Assembly: GCA_016860845.1 (NCBI GenBank)
Contig: BOKF01000037.1
Coordinates: 18,895-82,894 of the forward strand
Length of the DNA: 64,000 nucleotides
From: Chloroflexota bacterium
GTDB taxonomy: Bacteria > Chloroflexota > Anaerolineae > 4572-78 > J111
Direction of reading: 5' to 3'
Shown here in pieces: positions 29,062-37,492 of this stretch. Every line of letters begins with the position of its first letter. Position 1 is the stretch's first letter. The translations under genes were made by a program, and so were the position numbers. The notes beneath the pieces were generated by a model that searched no databases, had not been told where the DNA came from, and saw only the letters and a program-made list of their open reading frames with translations.

Positions 29062-32000
29062 ATGAGCTGCGATTCCAACTATCGAGCCGCTGCAAAGGCT
29101 GGCGCGGCCAATGGAATTGCCCATACGGTCAGTAAAGGTACCGCGTACGGGGGGCGAAATTACACCATGGAGGAACTTAATGACAGACGAAAACGTCCTC
29201 CTCAAACCCTTCTATCTGCCCAGCGAAATGGAGTTACTGGAGATGGTGCGTCAGCACTGGCAGAAATATCGCCCTCAAGCCTTCGCCCGGCTCCAACAGA
29301 TGGGCTATCTGGAAGAGTCGATCCAAACGGCAGTTCGCCTGACCCTGGACGCTCTCAGCCAACTGATCTCGTATCATCAAATGGATCCGCGAGAAGCGTG
29401 GGAAACGGTACGGGAGGAGTGGGCCTTGCTGCCGGCAGAGGAACTAGCGGAGGAGAGGTTAATGGGGGAGGAGGCACTAGCGGAGTTGGACTAGAACAGC
29501 GCTGTAAAAAGTGCGGCCGATTCGTTGGCAGCCGCATGGTCTGCCAGGCTTGCATCTTTAACGACGTGCTCCAGAAGACAGGCCGAATTGACTGGAAGCA
29601 GGTTGCGGCCCGGAGCGGAGTAACTGTGGCCCAGGCCCAGGAATATCTATCCACAGCCGGCCTGGTCTTCAGAGATCCGCGTGCTGGGAGCTGGCAGACG
29701 CCAACGGTCTATCTCTCCGGCAACTTGCGGGCCAAACTAAAGGAGGCGGAAGCAGCCGCAGTGGCGAACCCCGCCTTTCAGTCGAATATAACATTTCTCA
29801 AGCAACATCTTCCCCGTGATTTAAAATCCGATGAAATCGTGGCGCCCTTAGGAGCTGGCTGGATTCCTGAAGAGTACGTCCAGCAGTTCGCCCAAAGTAT
29901 CGGCCTGGATGCGAAAATTGAATACATTCCTCAATTGGCCAAATGGATTGTCACTCCTACGCAGAGGTTTAAGAAGAAGGGGCGAAATTCGGCCGCTAAT
30001 CGCAAGCAGTGGGGTACTCGCTACGTTGCCGGCATCGACTTGTTGGAACAGGCCCTTAACGGGCGCGAGCCGACAGTTACCCGGCGCGGGAAGCCCGATC
30101 TTGACGAAAGTTACGAAGCTCGAGATAAACAGGATAAGCTCAAGCGGGAGTTTGAAAAATGGCTTTGGTCTAATAAAAATAGGGCCGAACGTCTGACCAG
30201 GCTTTATAATGACCGATTTAACGCCTCTATTCGTCCCAAATTTGATGGCTCATACCTAAACAACATCCCAGGCTTAAATCCCACCTTCACCCTGCGCCCT
30301 CACCAAAAAGACGCCCTCGCTCGGTTATTGCAGAGTAGGTATAACACCTATCTGGTGCATTTGACCGGCGCGGGCAAAACCCTGGTGCTAAATTCGGCTT
30401 GTATGGAATTGCGCCGGTTAGGTCTTCGTCGCAAACCTGTCATCGTTGTTCCTAACCACCGTCCCACCGACCATGCCCGCGATTTTCTGGATGCCTACCC
30501 CAGCGCAAAAGTGCTGGTCGTCACCAGCGAAGATCTAAGCGGCGACGGTTACAACCAGACATTGGCTAAAATCGCTAATTCTACTGAATACGACGCTATC
30601 ATTATGAGTCACTCGGCTAGCGAACGTATTGGCATGCGCCGTGACACCGAAATTGAGTTCATAAAGGAGAAGATCGCCGAATATGATGAAACTATCCAGC
30701 GCCTACCAGCAGGAGCCACAAAAAAACTAAAACTTCTAACAGTGGCACGGGAACGGCAAGAGAAAAAACTACAAAAGTTGATCCAGGCTCCAGTTGATGA
30801 CGGGCGTTTGACCTGGGAAGACCTGGGTATAGATCACTGTATGGTGGATGAGAGTCATAAATACAAGAACTTAGAGTTTGCCACCCGCAAGCAGGGAGTG
30901 GCCGGTATAAACCCCGTTGGTAGCGCGCGAGCCATGGGCATGTATATGAAAGTGCGTTATCTACAGGGACGCTGCCAGGAGTGCGGCAAATTTGTAGGCG
31001 AAGCCCAGATTTGTTCGGCCTGCGGAAGTCGGGTCGAAGAACCTAATCCGGGTAACATTTGTTTTGCCTCCGCTACGCCGCTGGACAACAGTCTGGCCGA
31101 GATGTATACCTGGATGCGATTTTTGCAGCCTAAGCGGCTCAAAAAATTGGGACTGGATCATTTCGACGCCTGGTCGGCTCAATTTGCCCGTCCCATGCAT
31201 ATTATCGAGTTGGCTCCTTTTGGGGAAGGCTATCGGGAGGCTATTCGCTTTGCCTCTTTTGTCAACCCCCAGGAACTCTCTAAGCTGTTTAGCGAAGTAG
31301 CCGATATCCAGCTTGATCCAGAAAAACTTGACCTGCGTCTACCCAAAGAGTTGCCTACCCGTATCGTATCGGCACCAAAGTCGGAACGGCTACAACAATA
31401 TATGCTCTATTGCGACGAGCGAGCCGCGAAGGTGAGGGCCCGACAAATCTCGCTTAAGGAGGACAATTTCCTTCGCATTGCCAGCGACCTCAACGCCGCC
31501 GCACTTGATTTTCGGTTAGTTGACCCAACTGCTCCAGATGATCCGAATTCAAAAGTCAATTTACTGGTTAGAGGTGTTCTGGATACTTATCGCAAAACTA
31601 CTGGCGTATCTCTGCCTGGGGTGCCAGGTAAGCACAACCTGGCCCAAGTCATCTTTTTGGACCTATCAACCCCCAAAAAAGGTTTTAATCTCTATGACGA
31701 CATAAAAACCAAGCTCGTTCGGCAAGGAATCCCGGCCGAGGAGATCGCTTTTGTCCACGATGCTAAAAACGACGAGGAAAAGCAACGCTTGTTTGATCGG
31801 GTCAGCTTGGGCAAGGTGAGAGTTCTTTTGGCCTCCTCCGAAATTGGAGGAGAGGGAGCAAATTTTCAAGCAAGATTATGTAAGCTGCATCATTTGGACG
31901 TCCCATGGACACCCCGCAAGCTAATTCAGCGCCGGGGAAGAATGGTTCGGCAGAAAAATTTATGTCCGGAAGTGGAAAGTGTGGTGTACGTCACCGGTGG

Positions 32001-32514
32001 TTCTTTTGATAAATACCGCTGGCAAACCGTTGAGCGAAAAGCTTTTACCGGCGACCAGGTCTTGAAAGGGGATATTTCAGATCGCACAGTCGACGACATT
32101 GATGTTGTCCATACCGATTATGCAACCATTAAAGCGATGGCAAGTGGCAATCCTCTCGTCGAACAGCGAGTTAAACTCCAGTTGGAGATCCAGCGCTCCC
32201 AGGGCTTAGAACGAGTTCATCAAAAACAACAGGACGAGGCCCGAACGAATCTGGATCAGATATTGGCTGAAATCGCCTTAATTGATCGGGAAGCTGTTAA
32301 AACCCCGGAATTGCTCGCAGAACGAGCCGAATTAATCAAGCAAAGCATGGAGTACCGGGCTACCCTGGGCGAACCCTTCCAGTACAGCCAACAGTTAAAG
32401 GATTTACAAGACGAACTACAAAAACTAGAGCGTGAAATTGAAATCTCTAATCGACCCCAGCGTAAGAAAAGCAGCTTGCCGGTACGGCTCCTGCGCCGTA
32501 TTTTTGGAGGTTAA
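29062..32514 (+). CDS. MSC-tagged SNF2/DarB-like helicase
   Basis: 1150 residues. Tag: MSCDSNYRAAAKAGAANGIA, then HTVSKGTAYGG. Residues 40-145 are low complexity (Ser/Gly/Pro) and coincide with another gene in a different frame. A CxxC...CxxC zinc ribbon (CKKCGRF...CQAC) starts at about 148. The helicase core has HLTGAGKT at about 432-439, VDESHKYKNL at about 594-603, a second CxxC pair inserted at about 638-655, FASATPLDNSL at about 668-678, SEIGGEGANFQ at about 932-942 and QRRGRMVRQ at about 955-963. Motifs and spacing match the helicase part of phage P1 DarB and of large ICE helicases, without their methylase domain. The C-terminus is coiled-coil-like. Likely acts on incoming or replicating element DNA. 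Confidence 0.85.
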   Translation: MSCDSNYRAAAKAGAANGIAHTVSKGTAYGGRNYTMEELNDRRKRPPQTLLSAQRNGVTGDGASALAEISPSSLRPAPTDGLSGRVDPNGSSPDPGRSQPTDLVSSNGSARSVGNGTGGVGLAAGRGTSGGEVNGGGGTSGVGLEQRCKKCGRFVGSRMVCQACIFNDVLQKTGRIDWKQVAARSGVTVAQAQEYLSTAGLVFRDPRAGSWQTPTVYLSGNLRAKLKEAEAAAVANPAFQSNITFLKQHLPRDLKSDEIVAPLGAGWIPEEYVQQFAQSIGLDAKIEYIPQLAKWIVTPTQRFKKKGRNSAANRKQWGTRYVAGIDLLEQALNGREPTVTRRGKPDLDESYEARDKQDKLKREFEKWLWSNKNRAERLTRLYNDRFNASIRPKFDGSYLNNIPGLNPTFTLRPHQKDALARLLQSRYNTYLVHLTGAGKTLVLNSACMELRRLGLRRKPVIVVPNHRPTDHARDFLDAYPSAKVLVVTSEDLSGDGYNQTLAKIANSTEYDAIIMSHSASERIGMRRDTEIEFIKEKIAEYDETIQRLPAGATKKLKLLTVARERQEKKLQKLIQAPVDDGRLTWEDLGIDHCMVDESHKYKNLEFATRKQGVAGINPVGSARAMGMYMKVRYLQGRCQECGKFVGEAQICSACGSRVEEPNPGNICFASATPLDNSLAEMYTWMRFLQPKRLKKLGLDHFDAWSAQFARPMHIIELAPFGEGYREAIRFASFVNPQELSKLFSEVADIQLDPEKLDLRLPKELPTRIVSAPKSERLQQYMLYCDERAAKVRARQISLKEDNFLRIASDLNAAALDFRLVDPTAPDDPNSKVNLLVRGVLDTYRKTTGVSLPGVPGKHNLAQVIFLDLSTPKKGFNLYDDIKTKLVRQGIPAEEIAFVHDAKNDEEKQRLFDRVSLGKVRVLLASSEIGGEGANFQARLCKLHHLDVPWTPRKLIQRRGRMVRQKNLCPEVESVVYVTGGSFDKYRWQTVERKAFTGDQVLKGDISDRTVDDIDVVHTDYATIKAMASGNPLVEQRVKLQLEIQRSQGLERVHQKQQDEARTNLDQILAEIALIDREAVKTPELLAERAELIKQSMEYRATLGEPFQYSQQLKDLQDELQKLEREIEISNRPQRKKSSLPVRLLRRIFGG
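29180..29494 (+). CDS. Small helical protein overprinted inside the helicase gene
   Basis: 104 residues in the +1 frame relative to the tagged helicase, from ATG with GGAGG 6 bases upstream, ending TAG at 29492. The product looks like a natural globular helical protein (PFYLPSEMELLEMVRQHW, ARLQQMGYLEESIQTAVRLT, MDPREAWETVREEWALLP), whereas the helicase frame over the same bases is a Ser/Gly/Pro-rich linker, as expected for an overprinted frame. It resembles the small proteins that precede such helicases on other elements, though I cannot name the family. Either both frames are used, or the tag has become joined to the helicase by loss of a stop between them. Confidence 0.6.
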   Translation: MTDENVLLKPFYLPSEMELLEMVRQHWQKYRPQAFARLQQMGYLEESIQTAVRLTLDALSQLISYHQMDPREAWETVREEWALLPAEELAEERLMGEEALAELD

Positions 32515-32580
32515 ATCCCCGAAAAAGAAGGTCTTAGGTTGAAAAATACCCAATCTTTTGTCCTAGTTTACGAAAAGTGC

Positions 32581-32610
32581 TTGACAAAACGAGGGGTTTA
32601 GTAATATAAT
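32581..32610 (+). promoter_or_regulatory. Sigma-70 promoter of structured RNA copy 2
   Basis: TTGACA at 32581-32586 and TATAAT at 32605-32610, spacer 18, the same geometry as before copy 1. Predicted start near 32617. Confidence 0.8.
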
Positions 32611-32616
32611 AGTGAA

Positions 32617-32822
32617 AACTATAACGAGTGACGCCACGTGCACTCTCCGGGGATTTTCCCCGTACTCTCCAAGCCTGTTGGAGAAGCGTACCCACTAAGC
32701 CGTAGCGGCTTTCACCCACCCGCTCTCTGCTAATAGCAACCAGGCTCGGTCCAAAAGTGGCCTACTTATTGGATCGTCGTTCCGTGAGGAACCTGGTTGC
32801 ATGTTTTGCAGAGATTTTTTAT
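32617..32822 (+). ncRNA. Structured RNA, copy 2
   Basis: Homologue of 16303-16507. Helices in order: GAGTG/CACTC around ACGCCACGTG; CGGGGA/TCCCCG at 32648-32662 (copy 1 has CGGGA/TCCCG); CTCCAA/TTGGAG around GCCTG; AAGCCG/CGGCTT at 32697-32711 (copy 1 GAGCC/GGCTC); closing stem TCTCTGC with GCAGAGA and GCAACCAGG with CCTGGTTGC; inside it CGGTCC/GGATCG and GTTCC-GTGA-GGAAC with a GNRA loop (copy 1 ATTCCTCC/GGAGGAAT). A run of T's follows at 32815-32820. Helices that keep pairing while their bases change are strong evidence for a selected RNA structure. It lies between the tagged helicase gene and the ten-gene tagged run. Confidence 0.75.
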
Positions 32823-32850
32823 TTTCTAATCCATTCAACTTAACCAGCAT

Positions 32851-32917
32851 AGACCCAGGTCGCCGCACTGAAAAGTTTTTGCTTTTCAGTTTACTTCGGC
32901 GCGCCTGGGTCTTTTTG
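32851..32917 (+). terminator. Strong composite terminator hairpin before the tagged operon
   Basis: The outer stem AGACCCAGG(T)CGCCG pairs with CGGCG(CG)CCTGGGTCT, an inner hairpin CTGAAAAG/CTTTTCAG sits within it, and CTTTTT follows. It ends 16 bases before the GTG of the first tagged gene of the run. It can serve as the terminator of the RNA upstream or as an attenuator controlling entry into the operon. Confidence 0.75.
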
Positions 32918-32933
32918 TCTTGAGAGGTTTGCC

Positions 32934-33674
32934 GTGTCTTGTGAGACTAATGGAAAAAAAGTAGGGGGGACAGCGGGAGTGGCTGCCGGTCTGCCTGCCT
33001 CGATCAGCAAAGCCAACTTCGCCCTGGGCGCCATCTCCAATCAGATACTCAATACCATAGATCGGGAGGGAACCCTTGCTCAATTGACGCGAAGTAAGCA
33101 GGGTGGCCGTTACCGGAATCGCGCTTTTGGCACACTTGTAGGCACGGGAGTTGTTGCAGCCACGGCGGCTGCACCCGAAGTGACTATCCCGACTCTTCTG
33201 TTTGGGGCCGTATTAGCTCGGAGAGCCAGCAAGATTAACCCAGATACAGCAACCGGTCCCCTGAGTAAACAGTCCATTACGGTACCAGGCCTATTTGGTC
33301 AAAAGCAGGTGGAGGTCCCGGTCTATCAGGAAAAAGGTAATCCAGGAAGACGGGTCTTCAGAGTGAAGAAAACCAATTGGGTGGTCCAGACGCACTCGGC
33401 CAAGGTCGAGCAAGGACAGTTACACCCCTATACCTCCCTGGAAACCAAAGCCGCCATACCCCAGTGCTACTTTTTTAACCGAACGTTGTCTGATGAAGAG
33501 GCCGTACACATTGCCTCCGGCCAACGAGAGGCCCATAAAATTCCCGGTTATGTAGGCACGCTCTCTTATCGCGAGGCTCTCACGCCTATTTGGGGAACGG
33601 TCAAGGTCGGCATGATTCATGCCAGCGTGGCTCACCAACTGAGACAGCAAAACCACCCAACCGAAGGGGAGTAG
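32934..33674 (+). CDS. MSC-tagged protein, family A short form
   Basis: 246 residues from GTG (GTG TCT TGT GAG), with GAGAGG upstream; the tag decides the start. Tag: MSCETNGKKVGGTAGVAAGL, then PASISKANFALGAI. A paralogue of the product of 40157 along its length: NQILNTIDREGTLAQ against NRVMNVIDRNGVMAH, a Gly/Ala/Val-rich segment (about 65-90), SKINPDTATGPL against ASINPDTDKGPV, and the family A C-terminal domain (CYFFNRTLSDEEAVHIASG, IPGYVGTLSYREALTPIWG). Function unknown. First gene of the ten-gene tagged run, directly behind the terminator hairpin. Confidence 0.75.
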   Translation: MSCETNGKKVGGTAGVAAGLPASISKANFALGAISNQILNTIDREGTLAQLTRSKQGGRYRNRAFGTLVGTGVVAATAAAPEVTIPTLLFGAVLARRASKINPDTATGPLSKQSITVPGLFGQKQVEVPVYQEKGNPGRRVFRVKKTNWVVQTHSAKVEQGQLHPYTSLETKAAIPQCYFFNRTLSDEEAVHIASGQREAHKIPGYVGTLSYREALTPIWGTVKVGMIHASVAHQLRQQNHPTEGE

Positions 33675-33760
33675 GTCACCGTCGACCGTCGGAAAAAGGG
33701 CTTCTATTTCCATCTATCGCCGAGAACCGAGCCAACCAGGAATCAAGAAAGTACAAATTT

Positions 33761-34675
33761 ATGGCCTGCGAGTCATTTGTCAACAAGGTATCTAAAAAAG
33801 CCGCCCAAATCGGCGCTGGAATATATCAACTGGCTAGCAAACGCTCTTTTTATGCCGGAGTGACTGTTGGCGTAGTGGGTACGGGGGGAGTGGCCCTGTT
33901 AGCTAATAAATTGCGCCACGCCCCGGTTCCTACTGCACTTCTAGCTAATACCTCTTCGCAACCAATTTTTGTTAATTACCAGCCTCGACCACAACGGAAA
34001 GGGGCCGCTGTTTTGTCAGAGCAAAAACCCGGCAGCAGGGCCAATCCTATCCAACTACCCCCTGAAGCTATCGCCGCTGCGCAGGCGCGGCCTGGCAGCC
34101 GGGCCAATCCTCTCCAGTTACCCCCTGAGGCTATCGCCGCTGCACAAGCACAGCCTGGCAGCCGAGCCAATCCTCTCCAATTACCCCCTGAGGCTATCGC
34201 CGCTGCGGAATCTACCCAGGGAGGTCGGGCTAACGTCAAACCTGTTCCCATCTTGAGTCCTCGCCCCCCTGAAACAAAGCTTCAAGCGGCTACATTGCGA
34301 GTTCAAGCAAGTGACAAAACCTATACCCCCAAGACTAGTTATCGAGTGGTGAATTTAGAAGGCAAAGATATTGGCCTGGCGATTACGCCAGCGATCCATG
34401 AAGATAACGAAGGGGAATTAACTGCATTAGAAGATGCGTGGTGTGTGACTCATACCCACACTGGTCAACTTATCAGCGGTCCTTACGAGACAGTCTCCGA
34501 GGCCCATAGGCTGGCCAGCAGACTATCGAACATCCCCTGGTCTGCGCCTCACCTATCTCCGAAAGATATGATGTCCGCTCAGGAGATTATCAAGGAGTAT
34601 ACCGAGCAGATCGCGCCGGCTAAACAGACCAGGACGGATGAGCTGTCCAGAGAAGGGGGAAAGGATGAGTTGTGA
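33761..34675 (+). CDS. MSC-tagged membrane protein, family B, with 21-residue repeats
   Basis: 304 residues from ATG at 33761. The open frame extends back to 33590 inside the preceding gene, but the tag (MACESFVNKVSKKAAQIGAG, then IYQLASKRSFYAG) fixes the start. It is the only copy with Ala at position 2. A Gly-rich membrane segment follows (about 35-52, VTVGVVGTGGVALLANKL). Three tandem copies of a 21-residue proline-rich unit (PGSRANPIQLPPEAIAAAQA) lie at about 90-152. The C-terminal domain is that of family B: TSYRVVNLEGKDIGLAITPA, WCVTHTHTGQLISGPYETV, EAHRLASRL. The stop overlaps the next start by 11 bases. Confidence 0.72.
   Translation: MACESFVNKVSKKAAQIGAGIYQLASKRSFYAGVTVGVVGTGGVALLANKLRHAPVPTALLANTSSQPIFVNYQPRPQRKGAAVLSEQKPGSRANPIQLPPEAIAAAQARPGSRANPLQLPPEAIAAAQAQPGSRANPLQLPPEAIAAAESTQGGRANVKPVPILSPRPPETKLQAATLRVQASDKTYTPKTSYRVVNLEGKDIGLAITPAIHEDNEGELTALEDAWCVTHTHTGQLISGPYETVSEAHRLASRLSNIPWSAPHLSPKDMMSAQEIIKEYTEQIAPAKQTRTDELSREGGKDEL
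34028..34216 (+). repeat. Three tandem 63-bp coding repeats
   Basis: Units begin at 34028, 34091 and 34154 and encode PGSRANP[IL]QLPPEAIAAA plus three variable residues. Units differ at only a few positions, so the expansion is recent. The segment probably acts as a flexible spacer between the membrane segment and the C-terminal domain. Confidence 0.85.
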
Positions 34676-36041
34676 AAGCAGCTCTAATCGGTTCGCTCGG
34701 TTGACCAAGTGCGGTATCACTAAGTTGACCAGCAAACGAAGCTTTTATGCTGGTCTGGCTGCTGCGGGCGCTGGATTGGTGGGAGGTGGGCTTTTAATTA
34801 TTGCCCGCCGAAGGAGCAATCCTCGTCCGCAGAATCGTCCTCCGGTGATCAGACAACAGTCTGGCTATTACAATGGGTGCCCTATTCCCTCTCTACAATC
34901 CCGGCCAAGAGTGAAACCGGATACGAAAATTCCTTCGTCCGAACGGTGCGGCCATTGCCGCACCCCGGCCGGAAGCAAGCCTGGCGCCTGGTATACCATC
35001 AACGGACAAGCCTATTGTTCTGACTGCGCTCCGCCTGCCGCCAACCAAGCGGGCGTCGACTTGGTTGCGCCCGAAAATCAGTTAATGAGTGGTCAAAAGG
35101 GTGCTGAAGGGGGATCTGCACTCGTAAGTAGTCGCGCTAAAAATAAATTGACCCAGGCTGGAGTGCCCATCGTGCCCGGTCCGCTGCCTCGGGTTGATAT
35201 TCTATCGGCTGAAGGTCTAGTTCAAACCAGGTTGGTCGCTAACAAAGTTTTAGTTCGGGTTAGCGACAATCCACCGCGAGGACATGTTGCCGAAAAAGCC
35301 TATGTGGTGAAGCAGCGACAAAACGATATAGATACTGGCCTGGCCCTTACCCCTGGGTTAAGGATCGTTCAAGGGAGTGGAGAAATAGGCATTCAAGAAG
35401 ATACCCGCGAATGGTGGGTGGTTCATATTCCTAGTGGACGAACCATCTCACATCGGGGTTACACTCGGATCGAAGAGGCTCATATGCTGGCCAGCTACCT
35501 GGCGCAAATTGACTGGACTCGTGACTTGAGTGAGATCTCTGCAGCCGAAATAACTCGAACCAACAACTCGATCTCCAGTTATGATCAAAGCCTGGCCCAG
35601 CACAAGATGAGTTCTCAAGCGGGGCCTGCGGTGGCAATAGCGACTGCAACGGCAGCAACGGCCCCTCCACCTCCTCCCGGCCCCTTATTGGGGACACTGG
35701 TCGCCGATAATCAGGGTGGCCTCGCCCGGGTGTTGGGCGAAGAAGGCTCCAAACTGTTCTTGATGGATTTCCAAGGCCACCGCTATGAAACAGAACGCGC
35801 CTTTGTCCGACAACCTACGGAGGCCGATTACAACATTGCCGGTACAGCTATGCCGGTTGATCCAACAATAGTTCCGGATGAAAAATGCACCATTTGCGGG
35901 GCCAGGGCCAAAGAAGCGCCGGCAGGTACCAAGTGGCTCAAGATGGAGTGGAAAACCTACTGCGACTCCTGTGGCCCGGAGCATCAACGGGCAGAGGCAT
36001 TTCTTAAAGAAGAAGATATAGGGACAAGAGAGACGCTCTAA
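34665..36041 (+). CDS. MSC-tagged membrane protein, family B, with zinc-ribbon pairs
   Basis: 458 residues from ATG at 34665 (in-frame ATG at 34638 is rejected because the tag starts here). Tag: MSCESSSNRFARLTKCGITK, then LTSKRSFYAG. A membrane segment follows (about 32-50, LAAAGAGLVGGGLLIIARRR). Two CxxC...CxxC units of the same type are present: CGHCRTPAGSKPGAWY...YCSDC at about 87-117 and CTICGARAKEAPAGTKW...YCDSC at about 410-436. Between them is the family B domain: KAYVVKQRQNDIDTGLALTP, EWWVVHIPSGRTISH, EEAHMLASYLAQIDWTRDLS. Stop and next start are 1 base apart. Function unknown; the zinc units suggest protein or nucleic-acid binding. Confidence 0.75.
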   Translation: MSCESSSNRFARLTKCGITKLTSKRSFYAGLAAAGAGLVGGGLLIIARRRSNPRPQNRPPVIRQQSGYYNGCPIPSLQSRPRVKPDTKIPSSERCGHCRTPAGSKPGAWYTINGQAYCSDCAPPAANQAGVDLVAPENQLMSGQKGAEGGSALVSSRAKNKLTQAGVPIVPGPLPRVDILSAEGLVQTRLVANKVLVRVSDNPPRGHVAEKAYVVKQRQNDIDTGLALTPGLRIVQGSGEIGIQEDTREWWVVHIPSGRTISHRGYTRIEEAHMLASYLAQIDWTRDLSEISAAEITRTNNSISSYDQSLAQHKMSSQAGPAVAIATATAATAPPPPPGPLLGTLVADNQGGLARVLGEEGSKLFLMDFQGHRYETERAFVRQPTEADYNIAGTAMPVDPTIVPDEKCTICGARAKEAPAGTKWLKMEWKTYCDSCGPEHQRAEAFLKEEDIGTRETL

Positions 36042-36042
36042 G

Positions 36043-36690
36043 ATGTCGTGTAATGGTAATGCCAAAAGAGCCGGACAAGCAGGTATTTGTAATGGCATCA
36101 ATGGTTATGCCCATCAAAGCAGTTTCCTGGCTGGTCGAATCGATGATTTTGAGGACCTACAAGGTGAGGGGGAGGATAACGAATTTGTCCCTCCACCCAA
36201 GCCATATTTCACGCCGGAGCAGCGAGTGAAAAACGTTCGACTGGAGCCTTCGCGGTTACGGGTGGCTATCGGTGACTATGAAAATCAAGCCGGGATAGTG
36301 GTTCAGCATGGGCAAGTCGTGCTCCGGCGAGATGGGTCGGATACAGGGCTAGCTATTGTGCCTAATCTCCAAATCAGCAATGAAGACGGAGTGCTGCGCG
36401 TTGAAGAAGACCTGAATCATTGGTGGGTACTTCACGTGCCTAGCGGCAGAACTATTTCGCAACAGCCCTATGGCGATATTCGCGAGGCTTTCTTACTGTC
36501 AAGCCTACTGGCCCAGGTAGATTGGACGCGCGATCCAGACGAGATCAGCGATAAAGAATACGAGCGGGCAACATTGAGCATGCTCATGTACGACCGGGCT
36601 TTAGCCGAACAAAAGACCAGGCAAGGGTGGGCCGAAGATAAGGCGAATCTGCCAGGCCCAGCGCCTCAACTCAGAAAAGAGATATCCTAA
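36043..36690 (+). CDS. MSC-tagged protein, family B core
   Basis: 215 residues. Tag: MSCNGNAKRAGQAGICNGIN, then GYAHQSSFLAGRI. No membrane segment. The family B domain fills residues 85-185: GQVVLRRDGSDTGLAIVPNL, HWWVLHVPSGRTIS, REAFLLSSLLAQVDWTRDPD, then an amphipathic helix. This is the smallest family B member and gives the domain boundaries, about 100 residues with the signature WxVxHxPSGRTIS followed by Lxx[AQ]xxxWTRxxxE. Confidence 0.75.
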   Translation: MSCNGNAKRAGQAGICNGINGYAHQSSFLAGRIDDFEDLQGEGEDNEFVPPPKPYFTPEQRVKNVRLEPSRLRVAIGDYENQAGIVVQHGQVVLRRDGSDTGLAIVPNLQISNEDGVLRVEEDLNHWWVLHVPSGRTISQQPYGDIREAFLLSSLLAQVDWTRDPDEISDKEYERATLSMLMYDRALAEQKTRQGWAEDKANLPGPAPQLRKEIS

Positions 36691-36694
36691 ATCA

Positions 36695-37477
36695 ATGTCC
36701 TGCGAAAATAACGCCAACAAGGTTGCCCAGGCTGCTACCAAAAACGGGATCAGTAAAAATGCTGGCAAAAGCGGTTTCGTTGCCGGCAGCACGACTAAGA
36801 TTACCGTTTTTTGCCCGGAGAAAAAGGCGCGAGTCCTCAAGGTATCCAAAGATGGAGGGCCAAAGCAATCAAAGAAAAAGAAATTTCGCCTTTCTAAAAA
36901 GAAAGAGCTAGCCAGGAACAGCAAAACGGCTCAAACATCGTTTTTTGAGGCTGCCGCTTCGCCGAAAGCAGACGATAGCAAAGGCTTGCCTACCCAACGG
37001 CACATTCTTTTGGCTAAAGAATTTACGGAAGATGAATTACTTCAGTTGACGACGCAATTACGATTTGGAGCCGCCGCGGCCGAACGTTACCTGCGTGGCA
37101 TTAGCAGCGGATCGGAACGAGGCATCAGTCATAGCGATCCGCGACCTGCAGACTGGGTTCAGTTAGATCTCAAGCAGTATCAGTTCTTGGTTCATCAATT
37201 GGTCGAAGCCCGGCGGGGACGCGGTTATCTCGATACATCTTCCCTTTCGAAAAAGCAACTGATTGACTTGTGGGAATTTGCTCGCTTTGAGCTTGACCGA
37301 GCCAATCGGAATATTGACCACCTCAACGTACCGGGGGGGCCAATTGGGGGGGAGACCGCCGAGTATCTGGTCGGGAAACATAAGCTGGAAGTACGCTTCT
37401 TTAATCTGGTCGCGACACAGATAGAGCGGATGGTACCGGCTGAAGAGTTGGATGCCGAGATCGGCCAGTTATTCTAA
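36695..37477 (+). CDS. MSC-tagged protein with a unique C-terminal region
   Basis: 260 residues. Tag: MSCENNANKVAQAATKNGIS, then KNAGKSGFVAGS. A very basic linker (about 45-75, SKKKKFRLSKKKELARNSK) suggests nucleic-acid binding or membrane-surface contact. The remaining part is helical and unlike the other tagged families (ERYLRGISSGSERGI, QLVEARRGRGYLDTS, LIDLWEFARFELDRANRNI). No family recognised. It lies 4 bases after the previous stop and 15 bases before the next start. Confidence 0.7.
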   Translation: MSCENNANKVAQAATKNGISKNAGKSGFVAGSTTKITVFCPEKKARVLKVSKDGGPKQSKKKKFRLSKKKELARNSKTAQTSFFEAAASPKADDSKGLPTQRHILLAKEFTEDELLQLTTQLRFGAAAAERYLRGISSGSERGISHSDPRPADWVQLDLKQYQFLVHQLVEARRGRGYLDTSSLSKKQLIDLWEFARFELDRANRNIDHLNVPGGPIGGETAEYLVGKHKLEVRFFNLVATQIERMVPAEELDAEIGQLF

Positions 37478-37492
37478 GGAGAACCAAAATCT

